This document shows positions 1-8,337 of a DNA stretch of 64,000 nt, in pieces. The notes under the pieces were generated by a model. It made no database searches and was not told the origin of the DNA. It saw only the letters and a program-made list of their open reading frames with translations. Source of the DNA: Lactococcus protaetiae. GTDB taxonomy: Bacteria; Bacillota; Bacilli; Lactobacillales; Streptococcaceae. The stretch's first letter is position 1. Each line of letters begins with the position of its first letter. The position numbers and the translations under genes are program-made. Where the stretch lies: NCBI RefSeq assembly GCF_006965445.1, contig NZ_CP041356.1, forward strand, positions 1,860,001 to 1,924,000, in the 5' to 3' direction.

Positions 1-268
1 CAATACTTGCTAAACGTGGAATTTTCCGTTTTTCAAAAAAATCAACAATAGGATTGAGAAGATAATAGAATACTGCTGCGAGAACTAAAGGAAGTGAGAT
101 AATCGTGATGAAATCTCCAATAGGTCTAAACAGGAATCCAACTTTGTTAAGCAAAAATATATTTAATAGCAGGAGTAAAAAAATAGATAGTCCTGCAACA
201 ACTTTATTATTGATAAACCACTTAAAAAACCAAGAGGCTTTGATATTTCTATGTTGTTCTTGTTCCAT
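1..268 (-). CDS. AI-2E family (PerM/UPF0118) transporter, N-terminal fragment
   Basis: Only the first 89 codons are present; the gene runs off the left edge. The peptide begins MEQEQHRNIKASWFFKWF, followed by two hydrophobic segments (about residues 23-42 and 52-74) and a LNPIVDFFEKRKIPR loop. That pattern is typical of the N-terminus of AI-2E family exporters, eight-TM membrane proteins of mostly unknown substrate. The ATG is preceded by an AGGAAG ribosome site at good spacing. Identification rests on the N-terminus only, so substrate is not inferred. Confidence 0.7.
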   Translation of the reverse strand, partial: MEQEQHRNIKASWFFKWFINNKVVAGLSIFLLLLLNIFLLNKVGFLFRPIGDFITIISLPLVLAAVFYYLLNPIVDFFEKRKIPRLASI

Positions 269-599
269 AATTCTTCCTAAATTTCTCTTTTTCTATACTG
301 GAATAACTGCTCGTTTTATTAGTTGTTCTGCAATTAATCTCCCCTTTTATCAGTCGTTTCGTCGTTTGCTCTTGGCTAAGCAAACGGACAGCGTGGTAGG
401 GCAGTATGTGTTTTTTCAATAGTTTAGATATAGCGTTATTGCTTACAAAAATCACTGATGAACTTTTGAATTGCTGACAGATTTTTGTCAGTATTTTGAA
501 GTGACTACTTCATCGTTGGGGATTCTTTTTCCCCCAACGATATTAGCAGAACGAAAGCACTCACTCACTTGCTAAGTTAAACATAATCGTCCAGTTCTG
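269..599. repeat. Intergenic region with interspersed-repeat pieces (families A and C)
   Basis: No gene is supported here. Positions 345-405 resemble family A repeat text (a CAGTCG-type palindrome and a GCTAAGCAAACGGACAGCG piece). Positions 494-590 are a family C copy: the GAAGTGACTACTTC palindrome, then a hairpin with arms CGTTGGGG and CCCCAACG (517-540), ending in ACTTGCTAAGTTAAAC. The hairpin lies just past the end of the methyltransferase gene and could serve as its terminator. Confidence 0.6.
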
Positions 600-1220
600 T
601 CAGTGAATTTTTTCTAATTCATAATATTGAATTTGGAAGAAAATTTTCTTCCTATTGATTTTCCAGCCGTTATTCTCAAAAAGTTTTGCTAATTCTTTTG
701 GAGTATAAACTTTCACATCTCCCTCAGTGGAAAAACGATTCAGTCGCCAATTGTAAATTTTAGTGACAACAGGAATATGAATTTCTGCAATGACGAGACG
801 TCCGTCAGCTGTCAGTAAACGTTTTGCTTCTGACAAAAAGCGCTTAGGGTTTGGAAAATGATGAAAACTTGCCGAACAAATGAGTAAATCAAACGATGTA
901 CTTTCAAATGGAATTTCCTCTGCAGTTCCTCGTTTAAAAGTAAATTCTGGATGAAGTTTTGTCGCTACTTTTACCATTTCGGATGAGATATCTAAACCAT
1001 TTCCTAAAATAGTGTGTTTTTCATTCAACATACCAAGAAGAGTGCCATTCGCACAACCCACATCTAAAATGCGACTTTGCTCAGGAAATTCTAGATTCTT
1101 TTTGATAAATTTTTTAAAAAAACGAGCTAAAAAACCATCAAAAGTGTGGTCAAAATTATTCGCAATATGATCATAAAATTGCTCGGATTCACTTTCATAA
1201 TCATGATGTTTATGTGCCAA
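600..1220 (-). CDS. Class I SAM-dependent methyltransferase (Methyltransf_11 type)
   Basis: A cytosolic protein of about 206 residues with a Rossmann methyltransferase fold. Motif I is ILDVGCANG, the acidic loop is GLDISSEM, and the LLICSASFHHFPNP and EAKRLLTADGRLVIAE stretches are characteristic of Methyltransf_11 enzymes. The substrate is unknown. The open frame extends to 1283 and has an ATG at 1235, but neither start has a ribosome site. A perfect GGAGG lies 8 nt before an in-frame TTG at 1220, so I chose that start. The gene stands alone between repeat-bearing gaps. Confidence 0.75.
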   Translation of the reverse strand: MAHKHHDYESESEQFYDHIANNFDHTFDGFLARFFKKFIKKNLEFPEQSRILDVGCANGTLLGMLNEKHTILGNGLDISSEMVKVATKLHPEFTFKRGTAEEIPFESTSFDLLICSASFHHFPNPKRFLSEAKRLLTADGRLVIAEIHIPVVTKIYNWRLNRFSTEGDVKVYTPKELAKLFENNGWKINRKKIFFQIQYYELEKIH

Positions 1221-1409
1221 AAAATATTCCTCCATTGAGATATGAACTTTATAGATGCAGAGATACGATAGCACAGAGAGCATTCATAGAGCTATGCTGC
1301 TAGAATGCAACGTCAATCCGTCATTGGTTTCACAACAGATTAATCGTGCTTATATTAGTTCACATTTAATTTTACGTAGTAAAACTATTAGATGAAAAGT
1401 TAAACAGTA

Positions 1410-3010
1410 TTAGATTTCAGGAGGGACAAATTCTGAAATGAGTGCCTCTGCACATTTTAGACCATCAATTGCGGCCGAAACAATGCCACCTGCAAATCCT
1501 GCTCCTTCACCAGAAGGATAAATTCCTTTGGTGGACACAGATTGAAAACTTTCTTCATCGCGATTGATACGAACAGGCGAGGAAGAACGTGACTCTACTC
1601 CAGTCAACACAGCATCTGATAAAGCAAAGCCGTGTAATTTTTTATCTAAACCGATAATTGCTTCTTTCATTGGAGTAGTGATATATTCTGGAAAAAGTTG
1701 CTCCAAATCACTAGGAGTAACTCCTAGTGCGTAACTCGGTTCCACCGTTCCCATAGCCGTTGAAGCTTTACCATCAAGAAAGTCACCAACAAGTTGGGCA
1801 GGCGCTTTATAAGAAGAACCTCCCAGTTCAAAAGCTTTCGCTTCTAATTTTCGTTGAAACTCTACACCAGCCAAAGGATGAGTTGTCGGAAAGTCTTCTG
1901 GAAAAACCTGAACAAGCAGTCCAGAATTTGCATTTTTTTGATTGCGCGCGTGTTCTGACATTCCATTTGTAACTAATCGACCTGTTTCAGAAGCAGCAGG
2001 AACAACGAGACCTCCTGGGCACATACAAAAAGTATAGACCCCGCGACCAGAAGAAGATTTATAAGTGAGGCGGTATTCAGCAGCACCCAGCCTTTTATTT
2101 TCGGCAAATTCTTTATATTGTGCTTTATTAATTAGCTTTTGAGGATGTTCAATGCGCACACCAACGGCAAAAGGTTTTGCTGTGATTTGAATTCCTTTGT
2201 CATAAAGTTCTGAAAAAGTATCACGCGCCGAATGTCCAATAGCTAATATGGCTTGATGAGCATTAATTACTGTTCCATCAACAAGCTTCACAGCGCTAAG
2301 TGCTTGATTTTCAATGATGAACTGCTCAACTTGCGCTTCAAAATGAACTTCTCCTCCAAGAGCAATAATTTGTTCACGGATTTTTTTGACAATATCTCGG
2401 AGTAAGTCTGTGCCGACATGAGGATGCGCTTTATATAAAATATCTTCTGGTGCACCAGCAAGGACAAATTCTTCTAGGACTTTACGACCACGTAAATCTC
2501 GCACACGGCTGGTTAATTTTCCATCAGAAAAAGTTCCTGCACCCCTTCGCCAAATTGGACATTAGATTTTGGATTTAATTTTCCTTTTTTCCAAAATTCG
2601 TCGATGGATTTTACACGTTCATCAACTGCTTCTCCACGTTCTAAAACAATGGGTTTGTAACCATTTTGCGCTAAAAGTAGGGCGGCAAACATCCCAGCAG
2701 GTCCAAAGCCAATAACAAGTGGACGATGTTGCATTTTTTTGATGCCATGCTCAGGATTTTTATAATCAAGCTTGGGAGCCAATGAAACATTTTTTAGCTT
2801 TTTAGCCAATATTTTGCCCTCATTTTGAGTAGCAACATCAACAGTATAGATAAAATCAATTTCACCATGATGTCTAGCATCAATGGATTCTTTATAAATT
2901 CGATAATTTAGGAGTTCATGCTCAGAAATTTTGAGTTTTTTCAAAATGAGCGCTTTAATTTTTGACACAGGCTCATCAATTGAAAGTTTAATTTGTGTAA
3001 TACGAATCAT
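1410..3010 (-). pseudogene. FAD-dependent dehydrogenase (COG2509 type), frame interrupted by one missing base
   Basis: Two abutting frames form one protein of about 533 residues. The N-terminal part (2513-3010) ends ...NVQFGEG and carries a dinucleotide-binding VIGFGPAGMFAALLLA motif. The C-terminal part (1410-2504) starts at RDLRGRKVLEEF and ends with a GEGAGFAGGIVSAA FAD-binding motif. Adding one G to the run at 2542-2545 restores GEGGAGTFSDGKLTSRVRDL, the standard family sequence. The family is usually annotated as an NAD(P)/FAD-dependent oxidoreductase of unknown substrate. The break is probably a homopolymer error, though true inactivation cannot be excluded. Confidence 0.8.
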
Positions 3011-3034
3011 GAATTACTTTCTAATATAGTCAAG

Positions 3035-3303
3035 ACTTGTTTAGCGGGAGATAAATCTCGCTGAACTTATGTCGGGCGAAATTCAAAACGTGCCATTTCG
3101 CCTTATCGCTTTGCCTCTATCGTTGCAAGCTATGCTTGCATACGAATATAGAGGACAGCGGACCAACGAAGTTGCGGAGACCGTTCGTAGAACGGCGTGC
3201 GAAGCACGTAGCGAGTTGCGACTTCGACTAGGCACTTTTTTTGTGCCGTAGCGAGAATGGATAGCGGAGCGCAGTGAAGATAGTGCTGCTTTATCCTTTG
3301 ATA
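3035..3303 (+). repeat. Family A composite interspersed repeat
   Basis: GC-richer intergenic DNA with modules shared with other gaps: CATTTCGCCTTATCGCTT, GCGACTTCGACTAGGCAC, GTGCCGTAGCGAGAATGGA, and the right-end module AGTGCTGCTTT...TAGCACGCACTTG. Short open frames on both strands here (3069-3251 and 3083-3310) arise from the repeat and are not genes. The copy separates rlmD from the dehydrogenase gene. Confidence 0.75.
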
Positions 3304-4677
3304 CTAGCACGCACTTGTTTTAATAAAATTTGCTACTAGTTCAATATGATGAGTTTGCGGGAAGAGGTCAACAGGCTGAACTTTGTCTAATTGATAGCCT
3401 TGTTCCTCAAAACGAACAACATCACGCGCAAAGGTGGCAGGGTTACAAGAAATATATATAATTGCTCGTGCTTGAGTCTCAGAAGCCGCTCTTATAAAAG
3501 TTTCATCAAGTCCTTTTCTAGGTGGGTCAACAAAGACAATATCGGGTTTAATCCCCGCTTTGAGCCATTTTGGAAGAATTGCTTCTGCCGTTCCTACTTC
3601 ATAATGAGTATTACTCAGATTGTTGAGTCTAGCATTATGTTTTGCATCACTCACAGCCTCTGGAATCACTTCCATTCCATAAATCTGGTGGACTTTATCT
3701 GCCATTCCAATCCCAATTGTTCCAATCCCTGAATAAGCATCAATAACAACATCCGTCGCTTTCAAGTCAGCAAAATCATAGGCAATTTGATACAGCTTTT
3801 CTGCTTGTTCCGTATTGACCTGATAAAAAGCTGGCGCTGAAATCTGAAAAGTTTTGCCAAGCATTGTATCAGTGATATATCCTTGACCATAAAGCACTTT
3901 GAATTTTTTGCCTAAAATGAAAGAGCCTGTGTCAGCATTTATATTAAGTTGGACAGATTTGATATTAGGAAATTTTTCTGTCAGTGCTGACAGAAGTCGG
4001 TCAGTCCCTTTTGGTAACTTGTCAGCGGTTACGACAAGTGTAATCATTATCTCAGAGCTATAATACGCCTTTCTGACGACTATATTGCGTAGCCAGCCCT
4101 GACGTGTTTTTTCATCATAACTGCTGACAGTAATCTTGCGAAATTCATCACGTAGAAATAAAATGACAGCATCAATCTCAGGCGCTTGAATGTAAAAATT
4201 TTCAACTGGAATCAGTGTATGTGAATTTTTTCTGAAAAATCCTGTGGTCAAAAGACCATCAATATCGCGAACGGGCACTTGAGCTTTGTTACGATAAGCG
4301 AGTGTTCTGTCAGCAGGAATAACGTTGCTGACAGGAAATTTTTCTTTGTGCGCTGTTTTTGTCAGTAACTGACAGACTTGTTTTTGTTTAAATTTAAGTT
4401 GTTCTTCGTACGAAAGATGACCAAAATCAGCAATTCCTGTCCGCAAATAATCCAAATTAACACCGTTCACACGATGCTCACTTTGTGTTAAAAATTGCTC
4501 TACACGTCCGAAACCAAAAGATTTTCCGACTTTTAAGACACGCATCATAATGCGCTCACCAGGAAGTGCGTTATCTACAAAAAAAGGAAAATGCTCAATC
4601 TTAACTACACCCTGTCCTTCGTGAGTTAAGTCAATCACATCCGCCTCAAATATTTCATTTTTTTTGAAATTTATCAT
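3304..4677 (-). CDS. rlmD: 23S rRNA (uracil-5-)-methyltransferase, RlmD/RlmCD family
   Basis: A TRAM domain lies at the N-terminus (ADVIDLTHEGQGVVKIE) and a RumA-type methyltransferase domain follows. The SAM site includes DAYSGIGTIGIGMA. The catalytic motif is DPPRKGLD and then SCNPAT, whose Cys (about residue 411) is the nucleophile. The enzyme makes m5U in 23S rRNA. I see no N-terminal Fe-S cysteine cluster, as is usual for Gram-positive RlmCD proteins. I chose the ATG at 4677 rather than 4683 because a TATAAT box ends 6 nt before it and no ribosome site exists, so the mRNA is probably leaderless. Confidence 0.9.
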   Translation of the reverse strand: MINFKKNEIFEADVIDLTHEGQGVVKIEHFPFFVDNALPGERIMMRVLKVGKSFGFGRVEQFLTQSEHRVNGVNLDYLRTGIADFGHLSYEEQLKFKQKQVCQLLTKTAHKEKFPVSNVIPADRTLAYRNKAQVPVRDIDGLLTTGFFRKNSHTLIPVENFYIQAPEIDAVILFLRDEFRKITVSSYDEKTRQGWLRNIVVRKAYYSSEIMITLVVTADKLPKGTDRLLSALTEKFPNIKSVQLNINADTGSFILGKKFKVLYGQGYITDTMLGKTFQISAPAFYQVNTEQAEKLYQIAYDFADLKATDVVIDAYSGIGTIGIGMADKVHQIYGMEVIPEAVSDAKHNARLNNLSNTHYEVGTAEAILPKWLKAGIKPDIVFVDPPRKGLDETFIRAASETQARAIIYISCNPATFARDVVRFEEQGYQLDKVQPVDLFPQTHHIELVANFIKTSAC

Positions 4678-4683
4678 GTCCAT

Positions 4684-4692
4684 ATTATAACA
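4684..4692 (-). promoter_or_regulatory. Extended -10 promoter of rlmD, leaderless geometry
   Basis: On the minus strand, TGTTATAAT (extended -10) is followed by six bases (ATGGAC) and the ATG at 4677. The transcript would begin at or next to that ATG. No convincing -35 is visible. Confidence 0.5.
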
Positions 4693-4834
4693 TAAAGCCC
4701 TTTGAATTTCTGCCCCAGAACCGCTTATTTACTTGTAAATAAAACAATATTTTTATAGCTGATTCTTGTAATACTATTCGACTAGATTTCTTACCTTACA
4801 GCCTTAAAGTAAGTCTAGTACCGTACTGACAAAC

Positions 4835-4873
4835 AAAAAACATTGCTGACAGAAATTTGTCAGTAATGTTTTT
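4835..4873 (-). terminator. Terminator after the ArsD-like gene
   Basis: A 13-bp stem with one mismatch: arms AACATTACTGACA and TGTCAGCAATGTT on the minus strand, followed by a T run. T runs on both sides suggest it can also act from the other direction. The stem contains the CTGACA/TGTCAG palindrome that recurs throughout the window. Confidence 0.75.
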
Positions 4874-4885
4874 ATTTGCGACCAA

Positions 4886-5218
4886 TCAATGACCACCACA
4901 TGAACAATTTTCACAATTATCACCACAACCGCCAACGTTTTGAAAACTGATTCCTGTAATTTCCGTCAAATCATCAATTGTTGGATACTCACCAATCAGC
5001 ACAACCTCTCCATCAACAAGCGTAAGTGGGAGCGTATCCTCTTTTTGCAACATTTGCATGACTTGCGGATAACGAGTAAATGCTTCTGGCTGATTCATCA
5101 AATTATAACGTTTCATCGTTAGCCCATCACCATTTTGAAATGCAGCGAGAATTTGTGTCAACTCCATCATTTCCATGTTAAAATCGGGGATTTTTGCTTC
5201 GAATAATTCTATTAACAT
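4886..5218 (-). CDS. ArsD-like thioredoxin-fold protein with C-terminal cysteine cluster
   Basis: A 110-residue protein resembling ArsD arsenic metallochaperones over RYNLMNQPEAFTRYPQV and LPLTLVDGEVVLIGEYP. It lacks the vicinal CC pair ArsD has near residues 12-13. The C-terminus instead carries CGDNCENCSCGGH, four cysteines plus histidine suited to metal or metalloid binding. No arsA, arsB or arsR gene is nearby, so arsenic handling is not assured; a metal or thiol role fits equally well. The start has an AGGAAA ribosome site. Its own promoter (5306-5334) is followed by a terminator hairpin inside the 5' leader. Confidence 0.65.
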   Translation of the reverse strand: MLIELFEAKIPDFNMEMMELTQILAAFQNGDGLTMKRYNLMNQPEAFTRYPQVMQMLQKEDTLPLTLVDGEVVLIGEYPTIDDLTEITGISFQNVGGCGDNCENCSCGGH

Positions 5219-5242
5219 CTATTTTTTCCTAATCTTTTAGAT

Positions 5243-5276
5243 AAAAAACGCTATCCCCAACCGAAGAGATAACGTT
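5243..5276 (-). terminator. Hairpin terminator inside the 5' leader of the ArsD-like gene (possible attenuator)
   Basis: An 11-bp stem without mismatch apart from G-U pairs (arms AACGTTATCTC and GGGATAGCGTT on the minus strand), followed by TTTTTTATC. It sits between a good promoter and the start codon, so it would stop transcription before the gene unless countered. Confidence 0.6.
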
Positions 5277-5305
5277 GTGAAACCGTTTAAAATTTCTACA
5301 AATAG

Positions 5306-5334
5306 ATTGTATCACTATTTTACGAGCTTTGCAA
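5306..5334 (-). promoter_or_regulatory. Promoter of the ArsD-like gene
   Basis: The minus strand reads TTGCAA, a 17-nt spacer and TACAAT. The predicted start is near 5299, about 80 nt upstream of the ATG, leaving the hairpin at 5243-5276 within the leader. Confidence 0.6.
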
Positions 5335-5350
5335 GATAAAAAAATAAAGC

Positions 5351-5402
5351 AAAAAACTTGGTCAGTATACTGACAATAATTCTGTCAGTGCTGACCAAGT
5401 TA
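5351..5402 (-). terminator. Terminator of the nadR-pnuC unit
   Basis: A long hairpin with outer arms AACTTGGTCAG and CTGACCAAGTT and an inner TACTGACA/TGTCAGT pairing. On the minus strand it is followed by TTTTTTGC. It lies just after the pnuC stop codon. Confidence 0.8.
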
Positions 5403-5414
5403 TAAAAAGCCCTC

Positions 5415-6185
5415 TTATATCTTTTGAGCTTCCACTTCTTGCATCGCATCCTTTGTAAACCAAAGATACGCACCATAAAAGGCATTAATAAGCATTGCAA
5501 TTTGAAGAATGAACATTCCCAAAAAAGAATTTCCCGAACTTTGCCAAGTATTAAACCAAATCGTTACATTAATCACATCAATCAAAATCCAGCCAATCCA
5601 CTGACTACGATAACCATAAGTCATGAGAAGTTGACTAATAATCGCTAAAGGAAGCAAGGTAGCATCCAAGAAGATTTGTTGCCCTCCCAAATGATGGCTT
5701 GTCAAAAGAACAATACCATAAATTACCGCAAAACCACCAATAGCCAAAAGTGCCTTACCTATAGTGATTTTTTTAGGAGTGACTTCTGTTCCATGCGTTT
5801 CAGATAAATCTTTTTGCCAAGCATAGATGCCAATAAACTGCATCACCAGATAATAGCTTTGGGAAAACATATCTCCAACAAGATGTGCATGCGCAGCAAC
5901 AATAAACCAAAAAATCGTAGAAATTAATCCAAAAGTATAATTTGTCAAACGACCTCGATTGACCAAAATCAAATTGACAATGGTAAACAGTTCAACAATA
6001 AGTATAAGATTACTCATCATATCAAAAGTTCCAGAAAAAAGATAAGCGATAATCTGTGAAAAGAGTAAAATTGCCAATAAGATATAATCTCTGATAGAGA
6101 GGGTGGTCAACTCTTTTATTATCACTTTAGGGTTAAAGCTATTGCTCATTCCTTGAGATAAAATCTTTAATTTTGTATTCATCAT
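5415..6185 (-). CDS. pnuC: Nicotinamide riboside transporter PnuC
   Basis: A 256-residue membrane protein with about seven hydrophobic segments. PnuC hallmarks include the NRGRLTNYTFGLISTIFWF segment, YLVMQFIGIYAWQKD, and the C-terminal WIGWILIDVINVTIWF. PnuC proteins take up nicotinamide riboside by facilitated diffusion, driven by intracellular phosphorylation. That matches the upstream nadR gene (19 nt away), whose product has an NR kinase domain. The start (ATG ATG) follows AGAGGA. Control by NrtR is likely through the operator ahead of nadR. Confidence 0.92.
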   Translation of the reverse strand: MMNTKLKILSQGMSNSFNPKVIIKELTTLSIRDYILLAILLFSQIIAYLFSGTFDMMSNLILIVELFTIVNLILVNRGRLTNYTFGLISTIFWFIVAAHAHLVGDMFSQSYYLVMQFIGIYAWQKDLSETHGTEVTPKKITIGKALLAIGGFAVIYGIVLLTSHHLGGQQIFLDATLLPLAIISQLLMTYGYRSQWIGWILIDVINVTIWFNTWQSSGNSFLGMFILQIAMLINAFYGAYLWFTKDAMQEVEAQKI

Positions 6186-6203
6186 ATTTTCCTCTAAAAT
6201 TTT

Positions 6204-7334
6204 CTATTTTAAATGTTCAATCTTTATATTTAAACGGACTTCTATTGCTTTAATCGCTTGCTGGTAACGAAGATAAAATCCTTCCTGAGAGTTTTTACCT
6301 TGTTTGTCTAGTAAAACAATCTTATCCTCAAAACCATACTGTTTGAAATACCATAACAGCTTATTGTGATATTCCATCCGACTTGTTTGCCACTCCATAT
6401 TCCTAAAACCATCATCTACATAATCTGTTATAGGTGGGATAATCAAAATTAAATCAAAATTCTCTTTAGCAATTATAATATCAAATAAATCTTTCAGCCG
6501 CTCATTTTCTTCTTTTGAAAGATAAAGATCCGCATAAGTCTGTGTAACAATTGCATCTGTATCAAAGAAAGTAATACCATTATTTGACGGACTGCAAATT
6601 TCCTTATAATTTGCCGCACTCTGTCCCAATATAAAATTAGCATAACCGGTTGCTTTCAGTTCTTCATCAGTAATATTCGCCTCTTCTTCATAAAATCTAG
6701 CATATTCCTCCGAAAAGGGCGCATTGATGGAGCGTGCTAAACGCCGAGTTAGCGTTGATTTTCCTGTACTCGCAGAGCCAGCAATCAATACTTTTTTAGT
6801 AAAATGACGGCGAAAAGCACGATTAATTTTGTCCCAATGTTTCATAGGATCTTCCCTAATCTCTGCGGCCGATATCTCAATCATTTGTCGATTTTGCATT
6901 TCCACAGTAAAGTTTGACGGAAGACGTTTTTTAAAATCATCAATATACTCAGTTTCGCTCACATAAAGTGTGAAGTTGACAGATTCAAAATCTTCTACAA
7001 TGCTTTCTTTAACAATCGTTATCAAAGCTTTGCTCCACTCTTCCCAACCCTTTGGATATTCTGATATCCCATTTTCATTTAGCATGGCCACGCGTAGATT
7101 TAGTTCATCATTATAAGCTTCACGAAGATAACGGAAACGCTTCTCCAATGAAAGACCTATTTTATCACCTCTATCTCCATCATAGCCTGTTACAATGACA
7201 AGTCCAGCATCGTTATTCATTAAAGTCTTATAAATCAATTGCTGATGTCCAACATGAAGTGGAGCAAACGCTCCAAATGTTAATCCAATCTGTTTTCCTT
7301 TCAGTTTTTGTTTATTAATATTTTTAGTTTCCAA
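6204..7334 (-). CDS. nadR: NadR: NMN adenylyltransferase / ribosylnicotinamide kinase
   Basis: A bifunctional NAD salvage enzyme of 376 residues. The N-terminal nucleotidyltransferase domain has GAFAPLHVGH (residues 21-30). The C-terminal kinase domain has a Walker A motif GSASTGKST (186-194). The helix-turn-helix of enterobacterial NadR is absent, so it is an enzyme only, in keeping with a separate regulator (nrtR) next door. It should phosphorylate nicotinamide riboside brought in by PnuC and adenylate NMN to NAD. The start is a TTG at 7334 with AGGAG 9 nt upstream; an ATG 9 nt earlier opens only a five-codon frame. Confidence 0.92.
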   Translation of the reverse strand: METKNINKQKLKGKQIGLTFGAFAPLHVGHQQLIYKTLMNNDAGLVIVTGYDGDRGDKIGLSLEKRFRYLREAYNDELNLRVAMLNENGISEYPKGWEEWSKALITIVKESIVEDFESVNFTLYVSETEYIDDFKKRLPSNFTVEMQNRQMIEISAAEIREDPMKHWDKINRAFRRHFTKKVLIAGSASTGKSTLTRRLARSINAPFSEEYARFYEEEANITDEELKATGYANFILGQSAANYKEICSPSNNGITFFDTDAIVTQTYADLYLSKEENERLKDLFDIIIAKENFDLILIIPPITDYVDDGFRNMEWQTSRMEYHNKLLWYFKQYGFEDKIVLLDKQGKNSQEGFYLRYQQAIKAIEVRLNIKIEHLK

Positions 7335-7353
7335 TATTCATTTCTCCTTTTAG

Positions 7354-7368
7354 GTATTTTATACTTTT
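7354..7368 (-). promoter_or_regulatory. Predicted NrtR operator upstream of nadR-pnuC
   Basis: The minus strand reads AAAAGTATAAAATAC. This matches, with two differences each, the two AAAAGTATAnnATAC-type half repeats upstream of nrtR. It overlaps the likely -10 region of nadR. Confidence 0.6.
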
Positions 7369-7409
7369 ATTATTTCAAAGACGAAACGAGCGCAGCGCAC
7401 TCGCCATTC

Positions 7410-8194
7410 TTATTTCCTAAAACTTAAAATCTTTTTAGGTCTTCCTGGACTCTTAGGCTTTTTACCAAATCGACCTGTATCCATAAGAATAGGATTATTT
7501 TTCACGTAAATCTTCACAAAATTCCCCGTCGAATAACTTTCAAATTTTTCATCGAAGTACTTTAAAACTTTTAAAGCATCCGTGGAAAGAAATTCCTCTC
7601 CTAAAACATGCAAAATATCAGGAGTGACATCTAAACTTTCTTTGATGCGTTTGAAAGTAGTTAAAATAATATCTTTATGGTCAAAGGCTAAATCATCGAG
7701 AGAGACGTACGCTTGGGGATGAAGAAACTCCAACTCTCCATCTTTATTCCTATTTATTGTAAACCAACGTGCACTCCTTGCGTCATCACCAGCGATTGGA
7801 GTCACAAAAGGATATAGAAAAGTCGCATGAGCAACAGAGATTATCCATTGTCGCGGATCACGGTTGGGGTCAGTAAACGCTCCAATCTGCCACATTTGAT
7901 TATCCTGAGTAAGTTCAACCCCTGTTTCTTCTTTGGTTTCACGTAAAGCTGCTTCTTTCGCAGATTCACTAGCATCCACAAATCCCCTACCAAAGCGAAC
8001 TTTCCTTTGAAAGGGTGTGCTTTACGCTCAATTAACAAAATTTTTAATTGATTATCACTAGGATCAAAACCAAAAATAACATTATCAATCGTCATGGCTG
8101 GTTTCTCGTAACTTTTCCAGTCCTGACTTTTATACCAGGCAAGATATTCTTTTTCACTTGCCTTTGTCTCATAGTATTTTTTTTCTTCTTCCAT
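7410..8194 (-). pseudogene. nrtR: NrtR: Nudix-domain regulator of NAD metabolism, frame interrupted by one missing base
   Basis: Two overlapping frames (7841-8194 and 7410-7979) make one protein of about 261 residues. Adding one G at 7984-7987 restores KFALVGGFVDASESAKEA. The restored Nudix box (GGFVDASE ... RETKEETGV) keeps the catalytic glutamates, so ADP-ribose binding and possibly hydrolysis are plausible. The C-terminal third should be the winged helix, ending in a basic KKPKSPGRPKK stretch. NrtR proteins repress NAD synthesis and salvage genes, and the neighbours nadR and pnuC are the expected targets. The ATG is six bases after a TATACT box, so the mRNA is probably leaderless and autoregulated. 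The frame break is probably a homopolymer error. Confidence 0.8.
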
Positions 8195-8197
8195 GAT

Positions 8198-8251
8198 AAA
8201 AGTATATCATACCTATATCTTGTTGTCAATAATTAAGTATGTTATACTTTT
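8198..8251 (-). promoter_or_regulatory. nrtR promoter flanked by two inverted NrtR-type operators
   Basis: The minus-strand promoter is TTGACA (8224-8229), a 17-nt spacer and TATACT (8201-8206). The plus strand reads AAAAGTATATCATAC at 8198-8212 and, inverted, GTATGTTATACTTTT at 8237-8251. The two 15-bp arms differ at one position. One covers the -10 and the other lies just upstream of the -35, a layout suited to autorepression. Confidence 0.7.
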
Positions 8252-8261
8252 ATATATTAGT

Positions 8262-8296
8262 AAAAAAGTCCAACTATCTCTTGATAAAATTGGACT
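8262..8296 (-). terminator. Terminator of potABCD
   Basis: Stem AGTCCAA/TTGGACT with an inner TATC/GATA pairing, followed by TTTTTT on the minus strand. It lies about 40 nt past the potD stop codon and directly upstream of the nrtR control region. Confidence 0.75.
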
Positions 8297-8337
8297 CATT
8301 CACTATTTTTATAATAAAATGTTGTATCTCAAGTTTT

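Noticed and set aside
249-455. Minus-strand frame upstream of the AI-2E transporter
   Set aside because: It overlaps the true N-terminus of the transporter in another frame and runs through repeat DNA.
3069-3310. Overlapping open frames on both strands in the rlmD downstream gap
   Set aside because: They lie wholly in repeat family A text, have no ribosome sites and no family resemblance.
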